This document shows, piece after piece, positions 1 through 8,082 of a stretch of 64,000 nt of DNA. Origin of the DNA: Harryflintia acetispora. GTDB taxonomy: Bacteria; Bacillota; Clostridia; Oscillospirales; Ruminococcaceae. The stretch spans positions 62,001 to 126,000 of the forward strand of contig SLUK01000007.1 in NCBI GenBank assembly GCA_004340125.1, given 5' to 3'. The translations under genes were made by a program, and so were the position numbers. The stretch's first letter is position 1. Each line of letters opens with the position of its first letter. The notes below the pieces were generated by a model. It ran no database searches. It was given only the letters and a program-made list of their open reading frames with translations, and had not been told where the DNA came from.

Positions 1-753
1 GACGTCCGAGAAGAGCGCCTCAATCAGAGAATGGTAGCGCAGCTGCAGCGCGCAGGAGCGCTTTACATCGCCGTCGAAATAGGATTGGCAGATTTCGTGG
101 GTCTCATGCGGCAGCACATTGGAGAGCACCGAGATGACCCCCTTGCCGCCGAGCGAGAGGATGGGGACGATCATGTCGTCGTTCCCGGAGTAGATGTCGA
201 GCTCTTCGCCGCAGGCGGCCGCGATCCCGGTGACGAGCTGGATGCTCCCCGAGGCCTCCTTGACCGCTACGATGTTCGGATGCTTGGCAAGCTCCCTGAA
301 AGAATCAATGGAAATTCCCATCCCGGTGCGGGAGGGGACGTTATAGAGGATCACCGGAAGGTCGGTCGCCTCGGCGACGCTCAGGAAATGGCGCACCAGC
401 CCGCGTTGGGAGGTCTTGTTGTAGTAGGGGGTGACGTGCAGCAGCGCGTCGGCCCCGGCGGCCTTGGCCTCCTTGGACATCCAGATCGAATACTCGGTGT
501 GGTTGCTCCCCGCCCCGGCGACGACCGGGACCCGCCCGGCGGCGTATTCCACCGCGGCGGCAATGGTATGTACATGCTCCTCGTCGGTCATGGTGGCGCT
601 CTCGCCGGTGGTCCCGCAGATGACGATGGAGTCGGTCCCTTCCTCGATCTGCCAGTCGATCAGCGCGCGCAGCTTTTCGAAGTTGATCGAGCCGTCCTCA
701 TGCATGGGGGTGACGATGGCGACGCCCGCCCCGCGAAAGATTGTTTTTTTCAT
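1..753 (-). CDS. dapA: 4-hydroxy-tetrahydrodipicolinate synthase, 3' end outside window
   Basis: Condenses pyruvate with aspartate semialdehyde, the first committed step of lysine and diaminopimelate synthesis, in the cytoplasm. Read on the minus strand from the ATG at 753 it gives 251 codons open to the window edge. Visible signatures are the GTTGE segment near residues 48-51, the YNVPSRTG segment with Tyr137, and AVKEASG with the Schiff-base lysine at about 165. The family is usually about 290 residues, so some 40 are missing off the left edge. It lies 65 bases downstream of asd on the same strand and is probably co-transcribed with it under the lysine riboswitch. Confidence 0.95.
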   Translation of the reverse strand, partial: MKKTIFRGAGVAIVTPMHEDGSINFEKLRALIDWQIEEGTDSIVICGTTGESATMTDEEHVHTIAAAVEYAAGRVPVVAGAGSNHTEYSIWMSKEAKAAGADALLHVTPYYNKTSQRGLVRHFLSVAEATDLPVILYNVPSRTGMGISIDSFRELAKHPNIVAVKEASGSIQLVTGIAAACGEELDIYSGNDDMIVPILSLGGKGVISVLSNVLPHETHEICQSYFDGDVKRSCALQLRYHSLIEALFSDV

Positions 754-818
754 GCTTGGTCCCTCCAAAGGTGATGATGGTGGTGGGCTTTCGGCACTGC
801 GGGCGGGCGATAAGGGGA

Positions 819-1898
819 TCAGTCGAGATAGCCCTTTGCCGCGAGCAGCTCTGCCATCAGCACGGCGCCGCCCGCCGCGCCGCGCAGGGTATTGTGGGAG
901 AGGCAGACGAATTTATAGTCATACTGGCTGTCCTCGCGCAGCCGTCCGATCGAGACGGCCATCCCGTTTTCCAGGTTGCGGTCAAGCCGCGCCTGCGGGC
1001 GGTCGTTTTCCTCGAAGTAGTGCAGAAGTGACTTCGGCGCGCTTGGAAGCGAGAGCTTCTGCGGCTCGCCGGAAAACTCCCGCCAGCAGCGCTTGATTTC
1101 CTCGAGGGACGGCTTGCGCTCGAAGGAGACGAACACCGCCGCCGTGTGGCCGTCGGACACCGGTACGCGCAGGCACTGGGTGGTGATCGAGGGGCCGGCG
1201 GCGTTTACGATCTCGCCGTCCACGACTTCCCCCCAGATTTTGAGCGGCTCGCACTCGCTCTTCTCCTCCTCGCCCCCGATGTAGGGCACGACGTTATCGA
1301 TGATCTCGGGCCAGGAGCTGAAGGTCTTGCCCGCCCCGGAAATTGCCTGATAGGTGCAGGCGAGGGCCTTGGTCACGCCGAAGCCCATCAGCGGATGGAG
1401 CGCCGGGACGTAGCTTTGCAGCGAGCAGTTGGACTTGACGGCGATGAAGCCGCGGCGGGAGCCCAGGCGCTTGCGCTGGTGTTCGATCACGGCGGCGTGG
1501 TCGGCGTTGATCTCGGGGATGATCATCGGCACGTCGGGGGTGTGGCGGTGGGCGGAGTTGTTGGAGATGACCGGGCACTCGAGCTTGGCGTAGCGCTCCT
1601 CGAGCGCCTTGATCTCCTCCTTTTTCATGTCCACCGCGCAGAAGATGAAGTCCACCGACGCGGCGATCCGCTCAGCGTCCGAACTCGCGTCCAGCACCAC
1701 CATGTCCCGCACAAAGGCCGGGATGGGGGTGCTCATGGCCCAGCGTTCGCCGACCGCTTCGGCATAGGGCTTTCCCGCGCTGCGCGCCGAGGCGGCGAGG
1801 GCGGTGATATGAAACCAGGGGTGCTCGCTCAGCAGTGTGATGAAGCGCTGCCCGACCATCCCGGTCGCGCCGACGACGGCGACTCGATAATTTTTCAT
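819..1898 (-). CDS. asd: aspartate-semialdehyde dehydrogenase
   Basis: Reduces aspartyl phosphate to aspartate semialdehyde with NADPH, feeding lysine, threonine and methionine synthesis. The 359-residue product starts with the nucleotide-binding GATGMVGQ loop (residues 10-17), carries the catalytic cysteine in KSNCS (Cys158), the QAISGAG segment near 184, and a conserved histidine in SDGHTAAV (about 251). The sequence style is that of the archaeal/fungal-type enzyme also found in Clostridia. It is the first gene after the lysine riboswitch and terminator at 1964-2290, and dapA follows it. Confidence 0.95.
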   Translation of the reverse strand: MKNYRVAVVGATGMVGQRFITLLSEHPWFHITALAASARSAGKPYAEAVGERWAMSTPIPAFVRDMVVLDASSDAERIAASVDFIFCAVDMKKEEIKALEERYAKLECPVISNNSAHRHTPDVPMIIPEINADHAAVIEHQRKRLGSRRGFIAVKSNCSLQSYVPALHPLMGFGVTKALACTYQAISGAGKTFSSWPEIIDNVVPYIGGEEEKSECEPLKIWGEVVDGEIVNAAGPSITTQCLRVPVSDGHTAAVFVSFERKPSLEEIKRCWREFSGEPQKLSLPSAPKSLLHYFEENDRPQARLDRNLENGMAVSIGRLREDSQYDYKFVCLSHNTLRGAAGGAVLMAELLAAKGYLD

Positions 1899-1963
1899 GA
1901 CGTTCTCTCCTCTGTTAATAGATTATGCGGGTGTGCGGTTTTTGGCTTTCGGATTTCGGATAA

Positions 1964-1986
1964 TAAAAAAACCGGTTGAAAACCGG
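1964..1986 (-). terminator. intrinsic terminator in the asd leader
   Basis: On the minus strand CCGGTT-TTC-AACCGG is followed at once by a run of seven T. It lies between the lysine riboswitch and asd, where a ligand-controlled terminator is expected. The stem is short, and about 100 bases of GC-rich leader separate it from the aptamer, so the switching mechanism is inferred. Confidence 0.65.
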
Positions 1987-2084
1987 CATGCATTACAATA
2001 TAATAGAACTTAGCGCCTGAGGCGGCGCGCGGGCTGCGGCACGCCGCCATGCGGGCGTGGCACCCCGTCGTACCATCCTCAAAA

Positions 2085-2290
2085 AAGCGATAGCGCTCCA
2101 TCATATTGCATGATGACAGTCATTTTCCTGTTCGGACAACTGACCAGAAAGCGGCGCGGACCGGCCCACGCTCTCTTCGGCAGCCCACCCTTTCCATGCG
2201 CGGCTGATGGCGAAATCGGTCCTTTCTCGCCGCGCTGTACTTTTGAAGGCTGCGCCTCTATCCTGTTATTTTCCTTGTCTGTCCATCCTG
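2085..2290 (-). promoter_or_regulatory. lysine riboswitch (L-box)
   Basis: Read on the minus strand, the leader holds the conserved L-box blocks in order: GATAGAGGCGC (2252-2262), an AAAGTA block just after it, AAGGGTGGGCTGCCGAAG about 55 bases further on, and the closing ACTGTCATCATG (2109-2120). Known L-boxes sit upstream of lysC, asd, dapA and lysine transporters and reduce expression when lysine is abundant. Here it precedes asd-dapA and follows a consensus promoter. The boundaries are approximate. Confidence 0.88.
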
Positions 2291-2334
2291 CACGGACAGC
2301 CTGCAAAGGGCTTCGCCGTGCGGATATTACACAT

Positions 2335-2363
2335 ATCTTAGCATTGTAAAGCGCTGATGTCAA
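2335..2363 (-). promoter_or_regulatory. promoter for asd-dapA
   Basis: On the minus strand a perfect TTGACA (2358-2363) is separated by 17 bases from TAAGAT (2335-2340). Transcription would start about 40 bases before the first L-box block. It points away from queA, which starts at 2387 on the plus strand. Confidence 0.85.
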
Positions 2364-2386
2364 CAAGTTTTGAAAGTTGTGATAAA

Positions 2387-3436
2387 ATGGATAAATTTGA
2401 AAGCGGTTCGTGGAATAAATCCGACTTCTGGTTCGAGCTTCCCGAGCACCTGATCGCCCAGACCCCCATCACCCCCCGCGACCACTCGCGGATGATGGAG
2501 ATTTCCCGCGCCGGCGGCGTGATCAGCCACCGGCATTTTTACGACCTGCCGCAGGCGCTCAAAAAGGGCGACCTGCTGGTGATCAACGACTCCAGGGTCC
2601 TGCCCGCGCGGCTCTACGGCGAGAAGCGGGAGACTGGCGGCGCAATGGAGTTCCTGCTGCTCGAGCAGAAGGAACAGGATATCTGGGAGGTGCTGGTCCG
2701 CCCGGGCAAGCGCGCCAAGGAGGGGGCCCGCTTCGTCTTTGGCGGCGGGCTGCTCGAGGGGGAGGTGCTGACGACCGTCGAGGGCGGCAACCGGCTGGTG
2801 CGCTTTTCCTACGAGGGGAGCTTCTACGAGGTGCTGGAAAAGATCGGACAGATGCCCCTGCCCCCCTATATCACCCAGAAGCTGGAGGACAAGGAGCGCT
2901 ACCAGACCGTTTACTCGAAGGAGGTCGGCTCGGCCGCCGCGCCGACGGCGGGATTGCACTTCACCCCCCGCCTGATGGAGGAGCTCGAGGGAATGGGGGT
3001 GCGCTTTGCCAGCGTCACGCTGCATGTGGGGCTCGGGACCTTCCGCCCGGTCAAGGTGGACGACATCAAAGAGCACAAGATGCATTCTGAGCACTACTTC
3101 GTCCCCGAAGAGACTGCCCGCCTGGTCGAAGAGACCAAGGCTGCCGGCGGCCGGGTGATCGCGGTGGGGACCACCAGCACCCGCACCCTGGAATCAGTCT
3201 ATGCAAAGTACGGGAAAATCATCCCCTGCGAGGGGTACACCGATATTTTTATCTATCCCGGCTACCGCTTCGGGGTGCTCGACGGGCTGATCACCAACTT
3301 CCACCTGCCCGAAAGCACCCTGATCATGCTGGTTTCGGCCTTCCTGGGGTATCGGGAGACGATGGAGGCCTACCGCGAGGCGGTGCGCGAGCAGTACCGG
3401 TTTTTTTCATTCGGCGATTGTATGCTGATTCTATAA
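2387..3436 (+). CDS. queA: tRNA preQ1(34) S-adenosylmethionine ribosyltransferase-isomerase
   Basis: Transfers the ribosyl part of SAM to preQ1 at tRNA position 34, making epoxyqueuosine. The 349-residue product opens with the family's SDFWFELPEHLIAQTP segment and contains NDSRVLPARL, EVGSAAAPTAGLHFT and HVGLGTFRPV, all typical of QueA. An upstream in-frame GTG/ATG at 2357 would add ten residues with no homology and would overlap the asd promoter, so 2387 is preferred, although no strong Shine-Dalgarno precedes it. tgt, the enzyme acting just before it, lies two genes downstream. Confidence 0.95.
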   Translation: MDKFESGSWNKSDFWFELPEHLIAQTPITPRDHSRMMEISRAGGVISHRHFYDLPQALKKGDLLVINDSRVLPARLYGEKRETGGAMEFLLLEQKEQDIWEVLVRPGKRAKEGARFVFGGGLLEGEVLTTVEGGNRLVRFSYEGSFYEVLEKIGQMPLPPYITQKLEDKERYQTVYSKEVGSAAAPTAGLHFTPRLMEELEGMGVRFASVTLHVGLGTFRPVKVDDIKEHKMHSEHYFVPEETARLVEETKAAGGRVIAVGTTSTRTLESVYAKYGKIIPCEGYTDIFIYPGYRFGVLDGLITNFHLPESTLIMLVSAFLGYRETMEAYREAVREQYRFFSFGDCMLIL

Positions 3437-3446
3437 CGGAGGAATT

Positions 3447-4085
3447 ATGGAGCTTAAATTTCGCAACGTCACCAAGTCGGACCAGCGGGCGGTGGAGGAG
3501 CTGACCCGCGAGGCGTTCTGGAACGTCTACGCCCCCGGGTGCGACGAGCACTACCTGGCGCACCTCTTATGGCAAAGCGGAGCGCTCATCCCCGAGCTGG
3601 CGCTGATCGCCGAGCTGGACGGGGAGCTTGCGGGGAACATCCTCTATACCCGCGCCGGGATCGTGGACGGGCAGGGGGAGGAGCACGCGGTCGCCACCTT
3701 CGGGCCGGTGAGCGTGCGGCCAAAGCTGCAAGGGCGCGGGATCGGGCAGAAGCTGATCGAACACTCGCTCTCCCTCGCGCGCGGGATGGGAATCCCCGCC
3801 GTCTTCATCTATGGGGACCCGGATTATTACCGGCGCTGCGGGCTGCTGCCGGCCGAGCGCTTCGGGGTGCGCAACCGGGAGGGGAAATTCGCCGCCGCGC
3901 TGCAGGGGATCGAGCTGCTGCCCGGGGCGTTGCGGGGGATCACCGGGCGCTTTGCCGAGGACCCGGTATTTGAGATCGATCCCGCCGCCTCCAAGGAATT
4001 TGACCGCTCCTTCCCAAAGAAGGAGAAGGGCTACGCCCCCTCGCAGGACCGTTTTTTGGAGCTTGTGGGGATGGTACACGACTAA
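3447..4085 (+). CDS. GNAT family N-acetyltransferase (YhbS-like)
   Basis: A 212-residue acetyltransferase with an acetyl-CoA loop visible as VRPKLQGRGIGQKLIEH (about residues 90-106) and the YGDPDYYRRCG segment seen in YhbS-type proteins. The substrate cannot be told from sequence. A GGAGGAATT ribosome site sits directly before the ATG, 10 bases after queA, so it is probably translated from the same transcript. It is inserted between two queuosine genes, but nothing ties it to that pathway. Confidence 0.8.
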   Translation: MELKFRNVTKSDQRAVEELTREAFWNVYAPGCDEHYLAHLLWQSGALIPELALIAELDGELAGNILYTRAGIVDGQGEEHAVATFGPVSVRPKLQGRGIGQKLIEHSLSLARGMGIPAVFIYGDPDYYRRCGLLPAERFGVRNREGKFAAALQGIELLPGALRGITGRFAEDPVFEIDPAASKEFDRSFPKKEKGYAPSQDRFLELVGMVHD

Positions 4086-4106
4086 AATAAGGATAAGGAA
4101 GATCGG

Positions 4107-5237
4107 ATGTATACCTTAATCAAACAGGAGGGCAGGGCCCGGCGCGGTACCTTTACCACCCCGCACGGGACCATCCAGATGCCCGCTTTCATGAACGTCG
4201 GGACCGCCGCCGCCATCAAGGGCGGGGTCTCCTCGCTGGACCTTAAAGAGCTGCGCTGCCAGGTCGAGCTGTGCAACACCTACCATCTCCACCTGCGCCC
4301 GGGGGACGACGTGGTGAGGGCGCTTGGCGGGCTGCACGGCTTCATGAACTGGGAGGGGCCCATCCTCACCGACAGCGGGGGGTTCCAGGTCTTTTCCCTC
4401 TCGTCGCTGCGCAAGATCCGCGAGGAGGGGGTGGAGTTCCGCTCCCACCTCGACGGGAAACGGATTTTCATGGGGCCGGAGGAGAGCATGAAAATCCAGT
4501 CGAACCTCGGCTCCACCATCGCGATGGCCTTTGACGAGTGCATTGAAAACCCCGCCGAATATGATTACACCAAGCGCAGCACCGAGCGCACCGCCCGCTG
4601 GCTGCGCCGCTGCCGGCAGGAGCTGGACCGCCTGAACGCCCTGGAAGGCACGCTCAATCCCCGCCAGATGCTCTTCGGGATCAACCAGGGCTCGACCTAT
4701 GACGACCTGCGGATCGAGCACATGAAGGTGATCCGCGAAATCCCCTGCGAGGGCTATGCCATCGGGGGGCTGGCGGTGGGGGAGAGCGCCGGGGAGATGT
4801 ACCATGTCATCGAGCAGGTGGAGCCCTTCATGCCAAAGGACAGGCCCCGCTACCTGATGGGGGTGGGCACGCCGGCGAACATCCTGGAGAGCGTGCGCCG
4901 CGGGGTGGACCTCTTCGACTGCGTCATGCCCAGCCGCAACGCGCGGCACGGGCACGTCTTTACCTGGGAAGGGATCCGCAACCTCAACAACGAAAAGTAT
5001 AAGCTCGACCCCCTCCCGCTGGACGAAAGCTGCCAATGCCCCTGCTGCCGCGGCTTCTCGCGGGCCTATCTGCGGCACCTGCTGCGCGCGGGGGAGATGC
5101 TCGGCATGCGGCTGCTGGTCATGCACAACCTCTATTTCTACAACTCCCTGCTCGAGCAGATCCGCCGGGCCCTCGACGAGGGCCGCTACGAGGAATACTG
5201 CCGCAGGTGGCTCCCGGTTCTCTCCACGCGCATTTGA
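4107..5237 (+). CDS. tgt: tRNA-guanine transglycosylase
   Basis: Exchanges guanine 34 of GUN-anticodon tRNAs for preQ1. The 376-residue protein has the nucleophile region LTDSGGFQVFSL, a second aspartate in GVDLFDCVMPSRNARHGHVFT, and the zinc-binding CQCPCC...H block near the C-terminus (SCQCPCCRGFSRAYLRHL). The length matches bacterial Tgt. It lies in the queA-tgt-yajC order common in Firmicutes. Confidence 0.96.
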   Translation: MYTLIKQEGRARRGTFTTPHGTIQMPAFMNVGTAAAIKGGVSSLDLKELRCQVELCNTYHLHLRPGDDVVRALGGLHGFMNWEGPILTDSGGFQVFSLSSLRKIREEGVEFRSHLDGKRIFMGPEESMKIQSNLGSTIAMAFDECIENPAEYDYTKRSTERTARWLRRCRQELDRLNALEGTLNPRQMLFGINQGSTYDDLRIEHMKVIREIPCEGYAIGGLAVGESAGEMYHVIEQVEPFMPKDRPRYLMGVGTPANILESVRRGVDLFDCVMPSRNARHGHVFTWEGIRNLNNEKYKLDPLPLDESCQCPCCRGFSRAYLRHLLRAGEMLGMRLLVMHNLYFYNSLLEQIRRALDEGRYEEYCRRWLPVLSTRI

Positions 5238-5261
5238 GGGGAAAAATTCGCGCAAAGCGGG

Positions 5262-5290
5262 TTGAATAGCGGTCTGCTCCATGCTATAAT
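5262..5290 (+). promoter_or_regulatory. promoter before yajC
   Basis: TTGAAT (5262-5267), 17 bases, then a perfect TATAAT (5285-5290). It gives yajC and the following membrane gene their own start besides read-through from tgt. Confidence 0.75.
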
Positions 5291-5334
5291 AGGTTACGTT
5301 ACACAAAAACAGACGTTATCGGAGGTAAAACAAT

Positions 5335-5673
5335 ATGCTCAGTTCTTATCTGCTCCAGGCCGGGGCCGAAGGCGCCGCCGGCGGCGGGATGGCGGTCATG
5401 CTCATCCAACTGCTCCCCCTGGTGCTGATCTTTGTGGTCTTCTATTTCCTGCTCATCCGTCCGCAGAAGAAGCGCGACAAGGAAATCCAGAAAATGCGCT
5501 CCGCCCTGGAGGTTGGCGATGAAATCACCACCGCCGGCGGGATCATCGGCCGGGTCGTCTCGCTCAAGGACGACACCCTGGTCATCGAAACCGGTTCGGA
5601 CCGCAGCAAGATCCGCATTGCGCGCTGGGCGGTGCAGACGAACAACACCGTGCACGACGACGTTGCCGAATAA
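5335..5673 (+). CDS. yajC: preprotein translocase accessory subunit YajC
   Basis: Small inner-membrane protein of the SecDF-YajC complex. The 112-residue product has one membrane segment (about residues 20-41), followed by the conserved RPQKKRDKEIQKMRSALEVGDEI block and the GGIIGRV motif of the cytoplasmic domain. A GGAGG site lies at the expected distance. secD and secF, which often follow, are not next to it here. Confidence 0.93.
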   Translation: MLSSYLLQAGAEGAAGGGMAVMLIQLLPLVLIFVVFYFLLIRPQKKRDKEIQKMRSALEVGDEITTAGGIIGRVVSLKDDTLVIETGSDRSKIRIARWAVQTNNTVHDDVAE

Positions 5674-5698
5674 CGAATAGTCGGCCGCGCCGTGGAAT

Positions 5699-5739
5699 AC
5701 AAATATAGCGAGGGCGCACACCGCCCAGTCTATATTTGT
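5699..5739 (+). repeat. hairpin directly before the ribosome site of the next gene
   Basis: ACAAATATAG (5699-5708) is perfectly complementary to CTATATTTGT (5730-5739), with an inner GGGCG/CGCCC pair. No T-run follows, so it is not a classical terminator. GAGGTG, the ribosome site of the gene at 5752, begins at the very next base. Confidence 0.6.
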
Positions 5740-5751
5740 GAGGTGCTGTTT

Positions 5752-6162
5752 ATGTCCGGCAACCACAACAAGGCCGAGCTTCACGGGCTCCAGAAATACG
5801 TCCATCCCCTGCTGTGGGGGCTCGGCGCGGGGTGCGCCGTCTGTGTGGCGCTGCTGCTGCTTTTATCCGCCGTGATCGCGGTGCGGGATATCCCGCACAT
5901 CGCCTTCGACCCGCTGATGGTGGTCGTCGGTGCGCTCGGCGCCCTTGCCGCGGGCTATCTCAGCGCGCGGCTGACGAAGGAGCGGGGGATGCTCATGGGG
6001 CTTTGCGCCTCCTTTGCGCTCTTCCTGCTGCTGGTGCTCTGCAACCTGCTGATCACCACCTGCAGCTTCGGCACCATCCTGCTGGTGAAGCTCTTCGCCA
6101 TGCTGCTCGCCGGGGCGATCGGGGGGATCCTCGGGGTCAACCGCAAGGTGCGCCCCAGATAG
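5752..6162 (+). CDS. TIGR04086-type membrane protein
   Basis: A 136-residue protein with four predicted membrane segments (roughly 19-40, 50-68, 75-97 and 105-125) and a positively charged tail. In Clostridia a membrane family of this size and topology commonly sits between yajC and the SCIFF gene, which is the main reason for the name; its function is unknown. The ATG at 5752 has GAGGTG seven bases upstream and is preferred over an in-frame ATG at 5692 that would read through the hairpin. Confidence 0.75.
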   Translation: MSGNHNKAELHGLQKYVHPLLWGLGAGCAVCVALLLLLSAVIAVRDIPHIAFDPLMVVVGALGALAAGYLSARLTKERGMLMGLCASFALFLLLVLCNLLITTCSFGTILLVKLFAMLLAGAIGGILGVNRKVRPR

Positions 6163-6191
6163 TTGCGCGCGGGTGCGAAATATGCTAAACT
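6163..6191 (+). promoter_or_regulatory. promoter before scfA
   Basis: TTGCGC (6163-6168), 17 bases, TAAACT (6186-6191). The -35 box is imperfect. The transcript would begin with two small hairpins (about 6217-6255) before scfA. Confidence 0.5.
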
Positions 6192-6282
6192 AGGACCGTA
6201 AATTTTTTAGGCGGGATGTTTTCGCCTTGTGGCGAAGGGCGGTATCCGCCGCCGAAATTCCCGGAAAGGATTGATTTTGAAT

Positions 6283-6420
6283 ATGAAACATATCAAAACC
6301 CTCAACCAGGCCAACCTCAAAAAGAGCGCTGCCAAGGGCGGCTGCGGCGAGTGCCAGGCTTCCTGCCAGTCTGCCTGCAAGACCTCCTGCACCGTTGCCA
6401 ACCAGAAGTGCGAGAAGTAA
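6283..6420 (+). CDS. scfA: SCIFF ribosomal peptide precursor (six cysteines in 45 residues)
   Basis: The product is exactly 45 residues with six cysteines at 21, 24, 28, 32, 36 and 43, and ends in the family's SCTVANQKCEK-like tail. SCIFF peptides are near-universal in Clostridia and are given thioether crosslinks by the adjacent radical-SAM maturase; the biological role is unknown. The start is the ATG at 6283, preceded by GGAAAGGA at a rather long spacing. An in-frame upstream start at 6229 would spoil the conserved length. Confidence 0.95.
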   Translation: MKHIKTLNQANLKKSAAKGGCGECQASCQSACKTSCTVANQKCEK

Positions 6421-6458
6421 GATTTTCTTTCCCGGGTTCGTGGCCCGGCCAAAGATGA

Positions 6459-6511
6459 ACAAATCCTCGCGGCCGTGTCGTCAGGTACGGGTGCGGGGAT
6501 TTTGTTTTGTA
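6459..6511 (+). terminator. partial terminator between scfA and scfB
   Basis: AAATCCTCGC pairs imperfectly with GCGGGGATTT around a long loop and is followed by TGTTTTG. Such a structure would let the short peptide be made in excess over the enzyme. The stem has one bulge, so efficiency is uncertain. Confidence 0.5.
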
Positions 6512-6529
6512 AACTAAGGAGAAGTGCAA

Positions 6530-7900
6530 ATGATACATAGCTATTCCCTGGGCGGCTACAACATCGTGCTCGACGTGCACAGCGGCGCGGTGCACCTGCT
6601 CGACGAGCTCAGCTTCAAGATGGTTTCGCTGCTGGCCCCTCCCTTGAGCGAGGAGTGCCCGCAGCAGGTGCTCTACGCGCTGCAGGGGGAATACCCCCTG
6701 TCCGATATCGTCGAGTCCTATGCCGAGCTGTACGAGCTTTACAAAGAGGACCAGCTCTTCAGTGCGGATACCTACGATGAGTTCGCGGGCAAGATGGTCT
6801 CCTCCCCGATCAAGGCGATGTGCCTGCATGTGGCGCACGACTGCAACCTGCGCTGCAAATACTGCTTCGCCGGGACCGGCAACTACAGCGGGCAGCGCTC
6901 GGTCATGCCAATAGAGGTCGGGAAGAAGGCGGTGGATTACCTGATCCACCACTCCGAGGGGCGGCGCAACCTGGAGGTGGACTTCTTCGGCGGCGAGCCG
7001 CTCCTCAATTTCGAGCTGGTGCGCGCGGTGGTGGAATACGCCCGCTCGCTCGAGCGGGAGCATAACAAGAAGTTCCGCTTCACCGTCACCACCAACGGGG
7101 TGCTGCTGGACGACGAGAAGATCGATTTCATCAACCGGGAGATGTACAACGTCGTCCTCTCGGTGGACGGGCGCAAAGAGGTCAACGACCGGGTGCGCGC
7201 CAGGGTGGACGGCAGCGGCTGCTACGATCTGATCATGCCCAAGTTTAAGCGCCTCGTCGAGCGCCGGGGCGACGGGCAGTACTATGTGCGGGGCACCTTC
7301 ACCAGCTATAACCTCGATTTCAGCGAGGACGTGCTCCATTTCTACCGCGAGGGGTTCGATCAGATCTCGGTCGAGCCGGTGGTGGCCCCCGCCACGGCGG
7401 ACTATGCCATCCGCGAGGAGCATCTGCCGCGCATCTTTGAGGAATACGAGCGGCTGGCGCGGACCATGCTGGAGATGAGAGGGCGGGGCGAGCGCTTCAA
7501 TTTCTTCCACTTCATGCTCGACCTCGACCAGGGGCCCTGCGCCATCAAACGGCTGCGTGGGTGCGGTTGCGGCAACGAGTATGTCGCCATCACCCCGGAC
7601 GGGGACGTCTACCCCTGTCACCAGTTCGTCGGGCTGGACGGCTGGAAGATGGGCTCGGTCTACGACCTGTCGGTGGACCGCAGCATGAAGGAGGATTTTG
7701 CCAAGGCCACCGTCTACGACAAGCCGCAGTGCAAGGAATGTTGGGCGAAGTTTTACTGCTCGGGCGGGTGCAACGCCAACAACCTGCAGTATGGCGGCAG
7801 CGTGCGCACCCCCTATACGCTGACCTGCGAGCTTGAGAAGAAGCGCCTGGAGTGCGCGATTATGATGAAAGCCGCCGAGCTGGAACCCATAGAGGTGTAA
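6530..7900 (+). CDS. scfB: SCIFF radical SAM maturase
   Basis: Radical SAM enzyme that forms sulfur-to-alpha-carbon thioether links in the ScfA peptide. The 456-residue protein has an N-terminal peptide-recognition region (about 1-95), the iron-sulfur motif CNLRCKYC near residue 104, FGGEPLLN, and a C-terminal SPASM-type region with cysteines in CAIKRLRGCGCGNEYVAITPDGDVYPCHQF and CKECWAKFYCSGGCNANN. The ATG at 6530 has AAGGAG eight bases upstream; a GTG at 6524 would be too close. It belongs with scfA 110 bases upstream. Confidence 0.95.
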   Translation: MIHSYSLGGYNIVLDVHSGAVHLLDELSFKMVSLLAPPLSEECPQQVLYALQGEYPLSDIVESYAELYELYKEDQLFSADTYDEFAGKMVSSPIKAMCLHVAHDCNLRCKYCFAGTGNYSGQRSVMPIEVGKKAVDYLIHHSEGRRNLEVDFFGGEPLLNFELVRAVVEYARSLEREHNKKFRFTVTTNGVLLDDEKIDFINREMYNVVLSVDGRKEVNDRVRARVDGSGCYDLIMPKFKRLVERRGDGQYYVRGTFTSYNLDFSEDVLHFYREGFDQISVEPVVAPATADYAIREEHLPRIFEEYERLARTMLEMRGRGERFNFFHFMLDLDQGPCAIKRLRGCGCGNEYVAITPDGDVYPCHQFVGLDGWKMGSVYDLSVDRSMKEDFAKATVYDKPQCKECWAKFYCSGGCNANNLQYGGSVRTPYTLTCELEKKRLECAIMMKAAELEPIEV

Positions 7901-7984
7901 TCCGGACAGGTCTAGAAAATTCCCTCCCCTCATATACTGGAAGAGACGAGGAAGGCTCAGGAGGGGGAAGTTTGAAAGATGAAT

Positions 7985-8058
7985 CTTTCAGACTTGTGAT
8001 TTTGCCCCTTGGGGGTCTTGCAGCCCCCATTTCGGCTTCGCCGAAACCGGCGCAAATT
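7985..8058 (+). repeat. two hairpins in the spoIIM leader
   Basis: GGGGGTC-TTGCA-GCCCCC and TTTCGGC-TTC-GCCGAAA follow one another between a strong AGGAGG at 7959-7964 and the spoIIM start at 8083. A CGGAAAGGA-type ribosome site follows the hairpins, as it does in the scfA leader. Confidence 0.5.
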
Positions 8059-8082
8059 CCGGGAAAGGAAGGGACATCATCA

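Noticed and set aside
31..774. 247-codon plus-strand frame opposite dapA
   Set aside because: It is antisense to a clear dapA with conserved motifs, and its product is low-complexity Gly/Asp/His text typical of GC-rich shadows.
2020..2085. T-box-like GGATGGTACGACG in the asd leader
   Set aside because: Only a partial match to the T-box sequence, no specifier loop, and the upstream L-box explains the leader better.
4116..5306. 396-codon minus-strand frame opposite tgt
   Set aside because: Mirrors tgt codons; no family motifs and no ribosome site.
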